A DNA stretch of 64,000 bases from Methanocaldococcus villosus KIN24-T80 (GTDB lineage Archaea > AGJL01 > Methanococci > Methanococcales > Methanocaldococcaceae): positions 756,268-820,267 of the forward strand of contig NZ_AQUK01000001.1 in NCBI RefSeq assembly GCF_000371805.1. The letters run 5' to 3'. Positions 49,223 through 59,905 of this stretch are shown here, piece by piece. Made by a program: the position numbers and the translations under genes. The notes under the pieces were generated by a model. The model was not told the DNA's origin. It saw only the letters and a program-made list of their open reading frames with translations, and did not search any database. The first letter of the stretch is position 1, and each line of letters begins with the position of its first letter.

Positions 49223-50833
49223 ATGACAAAAATTGTAAAGTTAGATAATTTTATTGAAACTTCTTATGAGCTACCTCCTGACTTTGAAAATAAACTATGG
49301 AAGGCAGCAGATAAGTTAAGAAAGAAAGTTGAGGTTCATGAATATAAATATGTTGTATTGGGGTTAATTTTTTTGAGATATCTTTCATATGCATTTGAAG
49401 AAAGGAAAAATGAGCTTAAAAAACTTTTCTCAGATAAAAATAGCCCATACTATATTGAAGATGAAGAAATAAGGAAAGAGGCTTTAGAAGATAAGGATTA
49501 TTATTTAGAAGCTGGAGTTTTATATATCCCTGAAAAGGCAAGATGGGATTATATACATAAAAATGCAAACCAGCCAAATATTGCTGAAATTATAGAAAAT
49601 GCTATTGAAATACTTGAAAATGAATATCCAGAGGAATTAAAGGATGTTATACCAAAGGTTTATTTAAAATCAAATTTAGATTCATTAGATTTATCTTATT
49701 TAATTAATGTATTTTCAGAAATAGATTTTGGTTATAATCATAAAGCCAAAGATATTTTTGGTAGAATATATGAATATTTCTTAGGAAAATTTACAGAAGT
49801 TGAAGGAAAAAGAGGAGGGAAGTTTTACACACCAAGATGTTTAACAAGATTGATAGTAGAGATTTTAGATGTTAAAGAAGGGACAATTTTTGATCCAGCA
49901 TGTGGTAGTGGTGGATTCTTTGTATCTGCTATTGAAAAATTGGAAAGAGAAGATTTAGATAAATATAAACTCTCTATTTATGGGCAGGATGCAGATGTTA
50001 TGGCTTGGAGATTGACTAAGATGAACTTAGTTATTAGGGGGGTTTCTGGAGATATTAGAGTAGGAGATAGTTATCATGATGACAAATTCTTTGATATGAA
50101 GTTTGATTATGTGGTTTCAAATCCACCATTTAATGATAGTGAATGGGACTCTAAAAGGATAAAACCTGATGATCCAAGGTTGAAAGTTGGAGAATATAGG
50201 GTACCTGTTCCTCCTGAGAGTAATGCTAACTATATGTGGATATTACATTTTATCTATCATCTAAACCAAAATGGGAAAGCTGGATTTGTTATGGCTAATG
50301 GTGCTTTATCAGCTGGAGGTGTTGAAGGGAAGATTAGAGAAGCAATAATTAAGGCTGATTTAGTTTATGGGATTGTTTCCTGTCCTGCTAAGTTGTTTTA
50401 TAATGTTTCCCTGCCAGTTTCTTTGTGGTTTATTAGGAAAGAGAAACCAGAACATATGAAAGGGAAAATATTGTTTATCAATGCTAAGGATTTGTATAAA
50501 CAAGTTTCAAGAAGATTAAATGTTATGACTGATGAGCATATTAATAAGATAGTTGAAAAGTTTAGATTGTTTGAAAAGGGGGAGTTGGATAAAATTGATG
50601 AGGTTGGCTTTGCAAGAGTAGCCTCTATAGAAGATGTGGCTAAAAATAATTATGTATTAACACCTGGAAGGTATGTAGGAGTTAAGTTAGATATTGATGA
50701 TAGAGAGAGTTTTGAGGAGAAGATGAGAATTTATAGTGAAGAGTTGGAAAGGCTGTTAAAAGAGGAGGAAGATTTAACAAAGAAAGTTAGGGAAGTTTTT
50801 AAGGAAATTGGCTTCAAAATATGGGGTGAGTAG
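49223..50833 (+). CDS. hsdM: Type I restriction-modification methyltransferase subunit
   Basis: 536 residues. N-terminal HsdM helical domain (ELPPDFENKLWKAADKLRKKVEVHEYK), SAM motif FDPACGSGGFFVSAIEKLE near residue 223 and catalytic VSNPPFND near 297, typical N6-adenine methylase of the gamma type. The C-terminal coiled region (EKMRIYSEELERLLKEEEDLTKKVREVF) contacts HsdS. I see almost no CpG in this gene, like the host genome. The stop overlaps the ribosome site of the next gene. Confidence 0.95.
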   Translation: MTKIVKLDNFIETSYELPPDFENKLWKAADKLRKKVEVHEYKYVVLGLIFLRYLSYAFEERKNELKKLFSDKNSPYYIEDEEIRKEALEDKDYYLEAGVLYIPEKARWDYIHKNANQPNIAEIIENAIEILENEYPEELKDVIPKVYLKSNLDSLDLSYLINVFSEIDFGYNHKAKDIFGRIYEYFLGKFTEVEGKRGGKFYTPRCLTRLIVEILDVKEGTIFDPACGSGGFFVSAIEKLEREDLDKYKLSIYGQDADVMAWRLTKMNLVIRGVSGDIRVGDSYHDDKFFDMKFDYVVSNPPFNDSEWDSKRIKPDDPRLKVGEYRVPVPPESNANYMWILHFIYHLNQNGKAGFVMANGALSAGGVEGKIREAIIKADLVYGIVSCPAKLFYNVSLPVSLWFIRKEKPEHMKGKILFINAKDLYKQVSRRLNVMTDEHINKIVEKFRLFEKGELDKIDEVGFARVASIEDVAKNNYVLTPGRYVGVKLDIDDRESFEEKMRIYSEELERLLKEEEDLTKKVREVFKEIGFKIWGE

Positions 50834-50837
50834 CATT

Positions 50838-52493
50838 ATGCAGATCTACTTCTGGAGTAAGTCTGCAACAAAACCCCAAAACAAGATGGAGGATAAACTC
50901 TATTTTAATGAAGTTACTACCGACGAGGGAGGAGGAATACTGGATCTAATACAAGCATTAGAAAAGAAAATTGGAAATTGGAGAGATTTCAACAATGATG
51001 TTGATCCCGAAAATGCATCTGTAAAGAAATGGATCAAAAAGATACTTGAATCATATCCAGACCGGAGTGATGACGAGGTTGAATACCTAATAGATACATT
51101 TAGAGCTGCATTGAATACAAAATCAAAGGAAGCAGATAAATTCCTTATTGGAGTTCTCCAGATGGAGAACATTCTTGTAATAGTGCATTGTAGAAAAGAT
51201 CCATCCCTTGCAGAAATAAAGGACAAACTCTACGCTGTTAGGGTATTGTTACATCCAAAAAATATCATACGTGCAGATATTATCAAAAAAGATGGAGAAA
51301 ACATCATTCTTGGTGCATTTGAATACAGTAGAAGGATGAGTAAAGGTCATGCCAAGTTTTGGGGGATAGAACCAGAAGATGTCGGATGGGAGTCGATAGG
51401 TACAATACGATTAAATGTTGAGTTGGAAGAGTTCGACTTTCCTATACAGATACCTATAGAACAAGATGATCTTAAGAATTTGATAGATAAAGGGATTATA
51501 TCACCTACAGGGAGGATTAAGATTGGAAGAAGCGAGGGAAAAGTTACTAAAGTGTTTGTACACAATAAAGCATATGAATACAAGATGTTCTATGATATGT
51601 TTGTTGCATTAACAGAAAGGCTTACTGAATATCGCAGAAGATTTGAAAAACTTATCCCTACACAACAGAAAATTTCAATGTATTTTTCCAATGATAGAAA
51701 ATATCAGTATATGGAAGATGAAAAAGCCGTTTATTCATTTACACAAGATAGGGAGGAATTGAAATTTAAAAAAGAACATCCAAAATATATTGTCTGCTTC
51801 TTTACTAAATCAACACCTGGTATCGAGCCTAAGCATAGCTTTCTTTTAAAATTATACCAGAGCATATTTGAGGACACAAGAGAGTTAGAAATATTCCATG
51901 CTGGGGAAGAAATTTCTCTTGAACCTTTTAAAATTGGAGGATTAAAAATTTATAACCAAGTTGATATTTCAGAAGATGTTGTTAAGTTTTCAGAGAACCT
52001 CATGAAACAGATAAAAGATACACAAAGTAGGAAAGGGAAAGTTTTACTTGAGTACTTGTTTTGCAAGGTATATTCTGAGAATATAAGAAATCCCCATCTT
52101 AAAAGTCTATTTGAGTTCATTATAGAAAATATTATTAAAGCCGAAATTGAATATGAGTTCAGAAATTCTGGGATATTACAAGCAGAGAACATACTGGAGT
52201 TCAAATCAGCAGATGACGTTCTTGGAAATCCTAGTAAATTTGTAAAGAAAAAGCTCGTACCTACAATTAAGAAATATTTGGATGGTGAAGTACAAAGACA
52301 CTGTATTATCTATGGTATTGAAGATAATTTTGATATCAAACCAATTTATCATTTGAAGAATGACCAAATAACATGGATGGAGAAAAAGGCAAACGAAGAG
52401 CTAAATGAGGAAAATGTCAAGATTCACATTTTGCCAATTCCGTATAATAATGGATTGATACTAGCAGTGTATATGATTCCGATATATGGGTGA
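50838..52493 (+). CDS. Unrecognised 551-residue protein inside the type I R-M operon
   Basis: It lies between hsdM and hsdS and starts at ATG 50838, with GGTGAG (50824-50829) overlapping the hsdM stop. Nothing in it matches a family I know. It begins MQIYFWSKSATKPQNKMEDK and has mixed alpha-beta character, with KKDGENIILGAFEYSRRMSKGHAKFWGI, a charged centre (RIKIGRSEGKVTKVFVHNK) and a helical segment near 400-440. No Walker, HNH or PD-(D/E)xK motif is clear. It contains about 21 CpG dinucleotides against roughly none in hsdM, which suggests a separate origin. It could be an auxiliary defence effector or modulator. Confidence 0.75.
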   Translation: MQIYFWSKSATKPQNKMEDKLYFNEVTTDEGGGILDLIQALEKKIGNWRDFNNDVDPENASVKKWIKKILESYPDRSDDEVEYLIDTFRAALNTKSKEADKFLIGVLQMENILVIVHCRKDPSLAEIKDKLYAVRVLLHPKNIIRADIIKKDGENIILGAFEYSRRMSKGHAKFWGIEPEDVGWESIGTIRLNVELEEFDFPIQIPIEQDDLKNLIDKGIISPTGRIKIGRSEGKVTKVFVHNKAYEYKMFYDMFVALTERLTEYRRRFEKLIPTQQKISMYFSNDRKYQYMEDEKAVYSFTQDREELKFKKEHPKYIVCFFTKSTPGIEPKHSFLLKLYQSIFEDTRELEIFHAGEEISLEPFKIGGLKIYNQVDISEDVVKFSENLMKQIKDTQSRKGKVLLEYLFCKVYSENIRNPHLKSLFEFIIENIIKAEIEYEFRNSGILQAENILEFKSADDVLGNPSKFVKKKLVPTIKKYLDGEVQRHCIIYGIEDNFDIKPIYHLKNDQITWMEKKANEELNEENVKIHILPIPYNNGLILAVYMIPIYG

Positions 52494-52501
52494 GGATGAA
52501 T

Positions 52502-53809
52502 ATGGTTAAGTTTAGATGGGAAACCGAATTTAAGGAAACTGAAATTGGGAAGATTCCTAAGGATTGGGAAGTTAAGAGATTAGGGGAGATAGCTAATATT
52601 TCTACAGGAGGAACTCCTTCAAGAAAAAAGAAAGAATATTGGAATGGAAAAATAAACTGGTTAAAAAGCAAAGAGGTTCAAGATAACTATATTTATGATA
52701 CTGAGGAGAAAATAACGGAAAAAGGTATGAAAAATAGTAATGCAAAAAGACTATATCCTCCTGGGACTTTAATTCTCGCAATTTATGCAAGTCCTACAGC
52801 AGGAAGAGTAGCTATTTTAAAAATTCCTTCAACAATTAATCAAGCATTAGCCGCTATTGAAGGAAATAATAATAAGTTTTTGTTTTTTTCATTAATTGGT
52901 AATAGGGAAAGACTCTTATTAAGGGCTTCAGGTGCAGCACAACAAAATTTGAATTTAGAAATTGTTAAAAATTTTGAAATTCCATATCCTCAACCAGAAG
53001 AACAAACTCGCATCTCTACAGTTTTATCGTGGTTTGATGATTTAATAGAAAATAAGAAAAAGCAAAATGAAATTTTGGAAAAAATGGCAATGGCAATATT
53101 CAAAAGCTGGTTTATTGATTTTGAACCTTTTCAAGATGAAGAATTTGTTTATAATGAGGAGCTGGACATGGAGATTCCGAAAGGATGGGAGGTTAAGCCT
53201 ATTGGGGAGGTTGCAGATGCAACAAGTGGTTTCTCATATAAAAGTTCAGAAAAGCTCGAAAGCTCAGAACCTGAAAGTTACGTCTTCATAACACTAAACA
53301 ATACTGTAGAAGGTGGGGGATTTAAACCAGTTTATTCTTGGGTTAAAAGCGAGAGAATAAAGAAAAAACATTTGATAAAAGAAGGTGACTTAATCCTCCC
53401 AAATACTGAACAAACAAAAGATGCAAGATTATTAGGAAGTCCAGGCATTGTCGTTTTTCCTCCTGACTATAACAAAAACTATGGCGTTTACTCAATGGAT
53501 ATAGTTAAAGTAACTCCAATTAAAGATCATTACAAATATTACCTTTACTTTAATTTCAGATTTAATAGAGAAGAAATTGCCACATTTCATAGTGGTACTA
53601 ATATTTTACATTTTAAAATTCAGAACTTCAAAAAGAACTATTACCTCCTTATCCCACCAGAACCAATCCTCCAACGCTTCCACTCATTAGTAGAGCCACT
53701 CTTCAAAAAAATTATATTAAATCAAAAACAAATATTAACATTAAAGAAAATTAGAGATACCTTACTTCCTCAATTGGTATTTGGAAGATTAAGAATAGAA
53801 GAAATTTAA
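52502..53809 (+). CDS. hsdS: Type I restriction-modification specificity subunit
   Basis: About 435 residues with two target recognition domains, each opening with a matched boundary: IGKIPKDWEVKRLGEIANISTGGTP and MEIPKGWEVKPIGEVADATSGF. The spacer helices are EEQTRISTVLSWFDDLIENKKKQNEILEKM and the C-terminal LVEPLFKKIILNQKQILTLKK. It determines the bipartite DNA site recognised by HsdM and HsdR. The two domains differ strongly, so the site is asymmetric. ATG 52502 or 52496 are both possible after GGTGAG. CpG content is higher than in hsdM. Confidence 0.93.
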   Translation: MVKFRWETEFKETEIGKIPKDWEVKRLGEIANISTGGTPSRKKKEYWNGKINWLKSKEVQDNYIYDTEEKITEKGMKNSNAKRLYPPGTLILAIYASPTAGRVAILKIPSTINQALAAIEGNNNKFLFFSLIGNRERLLLRASGAAQQNLNLEIVKNFEIPYPQPEEQTRISTVLSWFDDLIENKKKQNEILEKMAMAIFKSWFIDFEPFQDEEFVYNEELDMEIPKGWEVKPIGEVADATSGFSYKSSEKLESSEPESYVFITLNNTVEGGGFKPVYSWVKSERIKKKHLIKEGDLILPNTEQTKDARLLGSPGIVVFPPDYNKNYGVYSMDIVKVTPIKDHYKYYLYFNFRFNREEIATFHSGTNILHFKIQNFKKNYYLLIPPEPILQRFHSLVEPLFKKIILNQKQILTLKKIRDTLLPQLVFGRLRIEEI

Positions 53810-53821
53810 AAGTGATTAGCT

Positions 53822-56800
53822 ATGGTTGAAGCTCTTAATGAACCACAAACAGTAGAAAATTTAGCAATAGAAATATTTAAAAAGTTGGGTTATAACTACA
53901 AACATGGTTCAAAACTAACTCCTGAAAATAAAGAAAGACCAACTTATAGAGATGTAATATTAAAAAATAGGTTCATCTCTGCAATAAAAAAACTAAATCC
54001 TTGGCTTAATGATAAATTAGCAGAGGAAGTTTATAAAATAGTATCAAATATAGATCATCCAGACCCTATAATAAGAGGAAAAATATTTTATGACATGCTA
54101 ATAAGTGGAGTTAAAATAACCTATAAAGAAAGCTCTAATGAAAAAACAAGGATTGTAAAACTTATAGACTTTTCAAATCCATATAATAATGATTTCTTAA
54201 TATCAAACCAATTTGAAGTTGAATACTATAAAGAAAACAACAAATACAGAATTCCTGATTTAGTGGTCTTTATAAATGGTATTCCAATAGCAATATTTGA
54301 ATTTAAAGGATTTAAATCTGATTATACAGCAAAAGATGCATTTGAAGATCATAAAATAAAAAAGGAAGATATACCACAACTTTATCAATATGCACAAATA
54401 TTAGTAGCAAGTGATGGATTAGAAACAAGATATGGCTCTCCAACTTCAGATTGGGAAAGATTCTTTGTTTGGGAAGGTATAGAAAGTGATGATGATGTTA
54501 TTGTTATAGAAACAGAAGAAAAGACTATATATGAGTATAAATGTAAAACTTTAACAAGTTTAGAAGTCCTACTCCTTGGTTTATTTGACAAAAGAAGATT
54601 AATTGAATACATAGAAGACTTTATAATATATGATAAAAGTGGTAAAGAATATATCAAAAAGATAGCCACTTACTACCAATTCTATACTGTAAAAAAAGCT
54701 ATTGAAAGAACTATAAAGGCAGTAAAAGGAAAAGATAAAAGGATTGGTGTAGTTTGGCATACTCAAGGTTCTGGAAAATCATTAACAATGCTATTTTATG
54801 CAAAAAAAGCATTAAAGGTTAAAGAACTTGAGAACCCAATTTTATTATTTATAACTGACAGAAGAGAACTTGATGAACAGTTATATGGAATATTTAAAAA
54901 TGTATTTCCTACTGCAAAACATATTGAAACAATAAAAGAACTACAAGAAACATTAAAAAAGGCTAAATCTGGAATATTTTTTGCCACAATACAAAAATTT
55001 GGAAGGAAAAATAAAGAAGAATATCCTTTTTTAACAGACAAAAACAACATTATTGTAGTTGTTGATGAAGCACACAGAAGCCAATATAGGCAATTAGCTC
55101 AAAACTTAAGAAAAGCCATTCCAAATGCATCATTTATAGGATTTACAGCTACACCAATAGATTATAGGGATAGATCAACAACTTTAGTATTTGGGGATTA
55201 TATAAGTATTTATTCAATAGACAAAGCAAAAAGACATGGAGTTGTTGTTCCAATATACTATGAAGCAAGATGCATAGAATTACATTTAACCAATGAATTT
55301 ATAGATCTTGAATTTGAAGAAATTTCTGAAAATTTAATTCCTGAAGAAAAAGAAGAGATAAAAAGAGCCTTTGCAAAGCTTGAAAGAATAATGCTAACTG
55401 ATGAATACCTTGACAAAATATCAAAAGATATAGTAGAACATTTTAACAAAAGAGTTACAGATCTTGATGGTAAAGCAATGGTGGTCACAATAAGTAGAAA
55501 GGTTGCTGTAGAATTATATAAAAGAATTACAAAACATCCTAATGCTCCTTCTGTTGCAGTAGTAATATCTGGAAACAAAAGTAAAGATCCTAAAGAATTT
55601 CATGATCATATAAGATCAAAAAAAGAGTTGGAAGAGTTAGCAAGGAAATTTAAAGATCCTAATTCTGATCCCAAGATGGTTATTGTTGTAGATATGTGGT
55701 TAACAGGTTTTGATGTTCCATGCTTACATACAATGTATTTCTGGAAACCTATGAAAAACCATTCCTTAGTTCAGGCTATAGCAAGAGTTAATAGGGTGTT
55801 CAAAAACAAGCCGGGGGGTTTAATTGTTGATTATATTGGAATATCAGATGACCTAAAAAAATCACTATCTAAATATACAAGTGAGCAAATTAAGGAAGTT
55901 TTAACAAATATTGAAGAAATTGTGGCATTATTAAAAGAGAAATACAAAATAGTTTCTTTATACTTTAAAGATTTAAACTATAAAAATTGGAAACACTTGA
56001 GTTCAGAGGAGTTAGCACATCTAACAGCAAAGGCTTATGAAATGATAGCAAAAGATGAAAAAATTAAGGAAGAATTTTTAAAGAATTTCATAGCTTTAAA
56101 AAAGCTTTATCTATTAGCATCTCCACATCCAGAAGCTATAAAGATAAGAGAAGATCTGGCCTTCTTTGAAATGATTAAAAAAATGTTAGTTAAGTATTCA
56201 ATAAGGAAAATTAAAGAATTGTCAAAAGAAATAGAAAAAGATATGTCAAGATTAATATCAAAAAGTGTTTCAGCAAGTGACCCAATAGATGTATTTGAAC
56301 TCTTAAATAAAGATAAACCAGATATTTCAATATTTTCTGATGAATTTTTAGATAAAATTAAAAATATAGAATATAAGAATCTTGCAGTAGATATGCTTAT
56401 TAAAATCCTAAATGATAATCTAAAAGTTAAAACAAGAACAAATCCTTGGAGATATAAAAGTTTGTATGATAGATTAAAAGAATTGATAGATAAACATAAC
56501 AGAAAGATAATAGAAACTTCAGAAATGATTTTAAAACTTATTGAAATAGCCAAAGACATTAAAAAGGCTGAAGATGAAGGAAAAAAGTTAAACCTAAATG
56601 AGGAGGAATATACATTCTATTCTTTATTATTATCATATCCAAATTTACCAATAGAAGAAAAGGAAAAGATTAAAGATATTGCAAAAGAAATTGCAAAAAC
56701 ATTGTCAGGATACATAAAAGTTTCAGATTGGAAAAGAAATAAATTTATAAAGTCTAAGATAAAAGCAGAGGTAAAAAGAATATTAATGAAAAAAGGTATT

Positions 56801-56866
56801 TTAGAATATTCTATACTAAATAAACTTTCAAATATTATTGTTGAGCATGCTAAAGTGATGGAATAA
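53822..56866 (+). CDS. hsdR: Type I restriction endonuclease/translocase subunit
   Basis: 1014 residues. An N-terminal PD-(D/E)xK nuclease (IPDLVVFINGIPIAIFEFKG, near 140-165) precedes the SF2 motor: WHTQGSGKSLTM (Walker A, near 317), VVVDEAHRSQYR (DEAH), FTATPID (motif III), DMWLTGFDVP (motif V) and ARVNRVF (motif VI). A helical C-terminal domain binds HsdMS. All motifs are intact, so the system is probably active. Directly downstream of hsdS (12 bases). Confidence 0.95.
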   Translation: MVEALNEPQTVENLAIEIFKKLGYNYKHGSKLTPENKERPTYRDVILKNRFISAIKKLNPWLNDKLAEEVYKIVSNIDHPDPIIRGKIFYDMLISGVKITYKESSNEKTRIVKLIDFSNPYNNDFLISNQFEVEYYKENNKYRIPDLVVFINGIPIAIFEFKGFKSDYTAKDAFEDHKIKKEDIPQLYQYAQILVASDGLETRYGSPTSDWERFFVWEGIESDDDVIVIETEEKTIYEYKCKTLTSLEVLLLGLFDKRRLIEYIEDFIIYDKSGKEYIKKIATYYQFYTVKKAIERTIKAVKGKDKRIGVVWHTQGSGKSLTMLFYAKKALKVKELENPILLFITDRRELDEQLYGIFKNVFPTAKHIETIKELQETLKKAKSGIFFATIQKFGRKNKEEYPFLTDKNNIIVVVDEAHRSQYRQLAQNLRKAIPNASFIGFTATPIDYRDRSTTLVFGDYISIYSIDKAKRHGVVVPIYYEARCIELHLTNEFIDLEFEEISENLIPEEKEEIKRAFAKLERIMLTDEYLDKISKDIVEHFNKRVTDLDGKAMVVTISRKVAVELYKRITKHPNAPSVAVVISGNKSKDPKEFHDHIRSKKELEELARKFKDPNSDPKMVIVVDMWLTGFDVPCLHTMYFWKPMKNHSLVQAIARVNRVFKNKPGGLIVDYIGISDDLKKSLSKYTSEQIKEVLTNIEEIVALLKEKYKIVSLYFKDLNYKNWKHLSSEELAHLTAKAYEMIAKDEKIKEEFLKNFIALKKLYLLASPHPEAIKIREDLAFFEMIKKMLVKYSIRKIKELSKEIEKDMSRLISKSVSASDPIDVFELLNKDKPDISIFSDEFLDKIKNIEYKNLAVDMLIKILNDNLKVKTRTNPWRYKSLYDRLKELIDKHNRKIIETSEMILKLIEIAKDIKKAEDEGKKLNLNEEEYTFYSLLLSYPNLPIEEKEKIKDIAKEIAKTLSGYIKVSDWKRNKFIKSKIKAEVKRILMKKGILEYSILNKLSNIIVEHAKVME

Positions 56867-56870
56867 TTTT

Positions 56871-57352
56871 CTATATATTACCCATACAATAATGCCAAAA
56901 CTCAAACATATCGAGTAATAACAATATTTTATTTTTATTAAACTCTTCTATAAACTTATTATGAAAGGTTTTTGGATCATTAACATCTTTTAAATCTTCT
57001 TTAACTTTTAGACTTATAACTTCTGAATCATTATTCTCTTTTAGAGAAATACCTTTATCTTTTAAATATTTTTAATCTCCTCTTTTGATGATAAAATACT
57101 GTTTAATTTTTCATTATCCTTGTTTTTTAACGCCTTTCTTATCTCTTCATTTCCAAATCTTTTAAGGAAATCTCTGATTGAAGAGATTAAATAGATTCTC
57201 GCTTTATTTCCTTGCTTTTCAGCCCAGAATAATAATCCTTCTCCTTCCAACTCCATAGATCTTTCTAATTTATTATTTTCATTTAGATCAACTTTCCAAA
57301 CTAATCTCTTCTTTCTCCATTTTGGAATACCTAAAATATTTTCTAAATCATG
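56871..57352 (-). pseudogene. Frameshifted relic of an unrecognised gene
   Basis: The only gene-free stretch over 300 bases (56867-57425) holds this. Minus-strand reading from 57352 gives HDLENILGIPKWRKKRLVWK, then LEGEGLLFWAEKQGNKARIY and SIRDFLKRFGNEEIRKALK. It stops at 57062, and continues in another frame as KYLKDKGISLKENN and ends DMFEFWHYCMGNI at 56871. One shift lies in an A-run. There is no start codon at the 5' end, so it is truncated as well. Family unknown. Confidence 0.6.
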
Positions 57353-57425
57353 TCAAAATTAATCAATTTATTAAGGAGGATAGTCTAATCCCAATCTACC
57401 CATTTATTTTTAAAGATATAAAATG

Positions 57426-58784
57426 TTAGTCACAAAAAGGAGGGTTTTTAATTGTTGAGAAGTATTTATCAAAATCATCCAAATCAAACACTAAACAATC
57501 CTTATCCTCTTTATTCTCGACTCTTCTCCCAATAATAGCATAATATTTCTCATAATCACCCAATTCTACAAGTTCTGATTTTCTTTTTAAATCATTAAGT
57601 ATTTTTTTAATATCTCTATCTTTTAAATTCTTCCATTTAACTTCAACAAATAATGCTTTTTTCTCATTTTTATTTAAAGCAATTAAATCTATCTCCTCCC
57701 CCTTTTTCCACCATCTCCCAATATTCAAAAATTTAAATGGTAATTTATTGTTTTTATTGAGTTCAATTAAAAATTCCTTAGCAACTTTTTCAAAAACAAA
57801 GCCCAAATATTGATTATAGTCATTCTTTATCTCCCCAATCTCAAAAATACCCTCTTCAATCGCAGACAAATTCGGGAAGATATATCTAAAATAAAAAGCA
57901 ATGAAATTATCCTTAATATAATACCTTCCCCTTTTTGTTTTTGGGCTTTCGGTTATTGGAATTTCCCTCTCAATGAACTCCGTCTCAATTAGATTCTTTA
58001 AATATGGCGTTATATCCGAATGCTTAACACCCAAATAATTCTTTATCTCCCCAAGTGAATGATTACCAAAGGAAATTGCTTCAAGTATCTTTTTGTAAGT
58101 TGTTGGTTCTTCAAATTCATACTTCATCAAAAAATCAACCTCATACCTCAAAAAACTATCAACTCTTTTAATTTCTTCCTCTAAATAATCCCAAAATGGT
58201 AGTTTGATTTTTTCAAGATAATAGGGAATTCCATCTGCAAAACCATAAATCTCAACAAGTTCCTTCCAAGTTGCATTGGGGAAAAATTCCTTTAAATGCT
58301 TAAATTTTAACGGTCTAATTTTTAAAACTCCTGTTTTCCTCCCATAAAGTGGGGATTTATAGCTTAAAATTTTCTCTCCCATCATGGATATTGATGAACC
58401 AAGAATAATAAGTTTTGTTTTTGTATCTTTCAAATGAACATCCACAATTCTTTGGAATAAAGATAGAATATTTGGGTTTTCTTTAATTAAATTTGGAAAC
58501 TCATCAATAATTATGATTTTATCCTTTAAAAAATTAAAATATGCTTCCCAATCCTCTTTGGCATATTCAATTGTTGGAACTACCTTTGATACGTATCTTT
58601 TAAAATGCTTTAAATTATCTCCTTCAACTGCTAAATAGTAAATATGCTCTCTGTTTTCTACACTTTTTAATGCTAATTTTGTTTTTCCTATCCTTCTTCT
58701 CCCATAAATAACTACAAATTCAAACGTATTACTATTAAGTTTTTCACTTAGTGCTTTAAGCTCTTCCTCTCTGTTGATAAACAT
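57426..58784 (-). CDS. Archaeal AAA ATPase with DUF234 domain
   Basis: 452 residues. ATPase_2 domain: FINREEELKALSEKLN, Walker A VVIYGRRRIGKTKLAL, Walker B IIIIDEFPNL. A winged-helix segment (FGNHSLGEIKNYLGVKHSDITPYLKNLIETEFIER-type) follows. The C-terminal DUF234 domain has a PD-(D/E)xK-like arrangement (GEEIDLIALN, then FVEVKWK). This family is multi-copy in methanocaldococci and often lies near mobile or decaying genes; its role is unknown. Start ATG 58784 is preferred. A decayed relative follows upstream at 59-60 kb. Confidence 0.88.
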   Translation of the reverse strand: MFINREEELKALSEKLNSNTFEFVVIYGRRRIGKTKLALKSVENREHIYYLAVEGDNLKHFKRYVSKVVPTIEYAKEDWEAYFNFLKDKIIIIDEFPNLIKENPNILSLFQRIVDVHLKDTKTKLIILGSSISMMGEKILSYKSPLYGRKTGVLKIRPLKFKHLKEFFPNATWKELVEIYGFADGIPYYLEKIKLPFWDYLEEEIKRVDSFLRYEVDFLMKYEFEEPTTYKKILEAISFGNHSLGEIKNYLGVKHSDITPYLKNLIETEFIEREIPITESPKTKRGRYYIKDNFIAFYFRYIFPNLSAIEEGIFEIGEIKNDYNQYLGFVFEKVAKEFLIELNKNNKLPFKFLNIGRWWKKGEEIDLIALNKNEKKALFVEVKWKNLKDRDIKKILNDLKRKSELVELGDYEKYYAIIGRRVENKEDKDCLVFDLDDFDKYFSTIKNPPFCD

Positions 58785-58964
58785 GATAACCACTTAATGA
58801 TAACTATAATTATAATAATTGAAATTATCATTTTTATAGGTTTTGATAAACAATAACATTAATTTTGAGAATAAACTAAAAAAGATAGAATCTGTCACTT
58901 ACATACTTTTTATATTACTTTCATAGATTAATTCTTGTGTAAAACTATCAAAAAACTTATAAAA

Positions 58965-59849
58965 TCATGATTTTAGTAGCTCTCTTATAGCATACCACTT
59001 CTTTACTGATGTAGGCTTTATTACACCATTAACAAGATCATAAAACAAAATCTCATTTTTTATTAGGAATTTAACATCTTCAAAGATTTCATCTTCAAAA
59101 TCATCAATATTTACTTTAATTTTTTCCTTAAATTTACTTAAAACTTTTAACAGATTCTCTTTTCTTTCTTTATTTGATTTTAGTAGATAAACTAACCTAT
59201 CTTTCTCAATATTTATCCACTGTCTTACTATCTCTTCAACAGACAAACCAAGTTTTTTTATTTTCAATTAAATCAACTATTTCATAAAGTAAAGACAGAT
59301 AATCTAAACAATAATTAATCTCTTTCTTATTAAAGTTTTCTTCTACTAATATCTTTTTAATATCTTCCCTCTTTAACTAATCAATTAAATAAAACTTTGA
59401 AGCTTCTGATAGTGATGAGTCCATTAAAATAGATATTTTTTAATTTTTGTAGTTCGTCTATTATTAATATTGGCTTTTTTCCTTCTTTGATAACAGCATT
59501 TATACTTTCGTTTATCTTAGCAAAGATATCATTTAGAGATAGATTATTAAAATCAAAATTCTTTTCAACTCCCAACTTGAATATTTTTAGGTTAATTTCT
59601 AATTTGTTTAATAAGTATTTTTTATCACCTTTTTCGAAAAATATTTCTAATAACTCCTTTTGTTGGAGTTGCATATTTTCTTAAATCATAATAGAAAAAT
59701 ATTATATCTTTCTCAGATAATTCTTCAATAACTCTAAGCATCACTGTAATTTTTCCTGACGATTTGGACCATAAACAAAGAGGATAGAGTTTGGTTCTAA
59801 TTAGCAATAGGTTTTTAAATAATTTACTTCTTCCTCTATAGAATTTCAA
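58965..59849 (-). pseudogene. Decayed copy of an archaeal AAA ATPase
   Basis: Three minus-strand fragments line up as one gene. The 59849-59625 piece has CLWSKSSGKITVMLRVIEEL (Walker A with frameshift before it). The 59674-59381 piece has NFDFNNLSLNDIFAKI and ILIIDELQKLKNIYFNG (Walker B). The 59267-58965 piece has LGLSVEEIVRQWINIEKD and IKPTSVKKWYAIREL (C-terminus). An additional fragment between them has lost its link, and the middle of the domain is missing. Several frame changes and a deletion show it is dead. It belongs to a different ATPase subfamily from the intact gene at 57426. Confidence 0.8.
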
Positions 59850-59905
59850 TTAAATCACCACGAATAGGTAAATTCTGAGCGTATCTATTTAATGTATCAA
59901 CTTAT

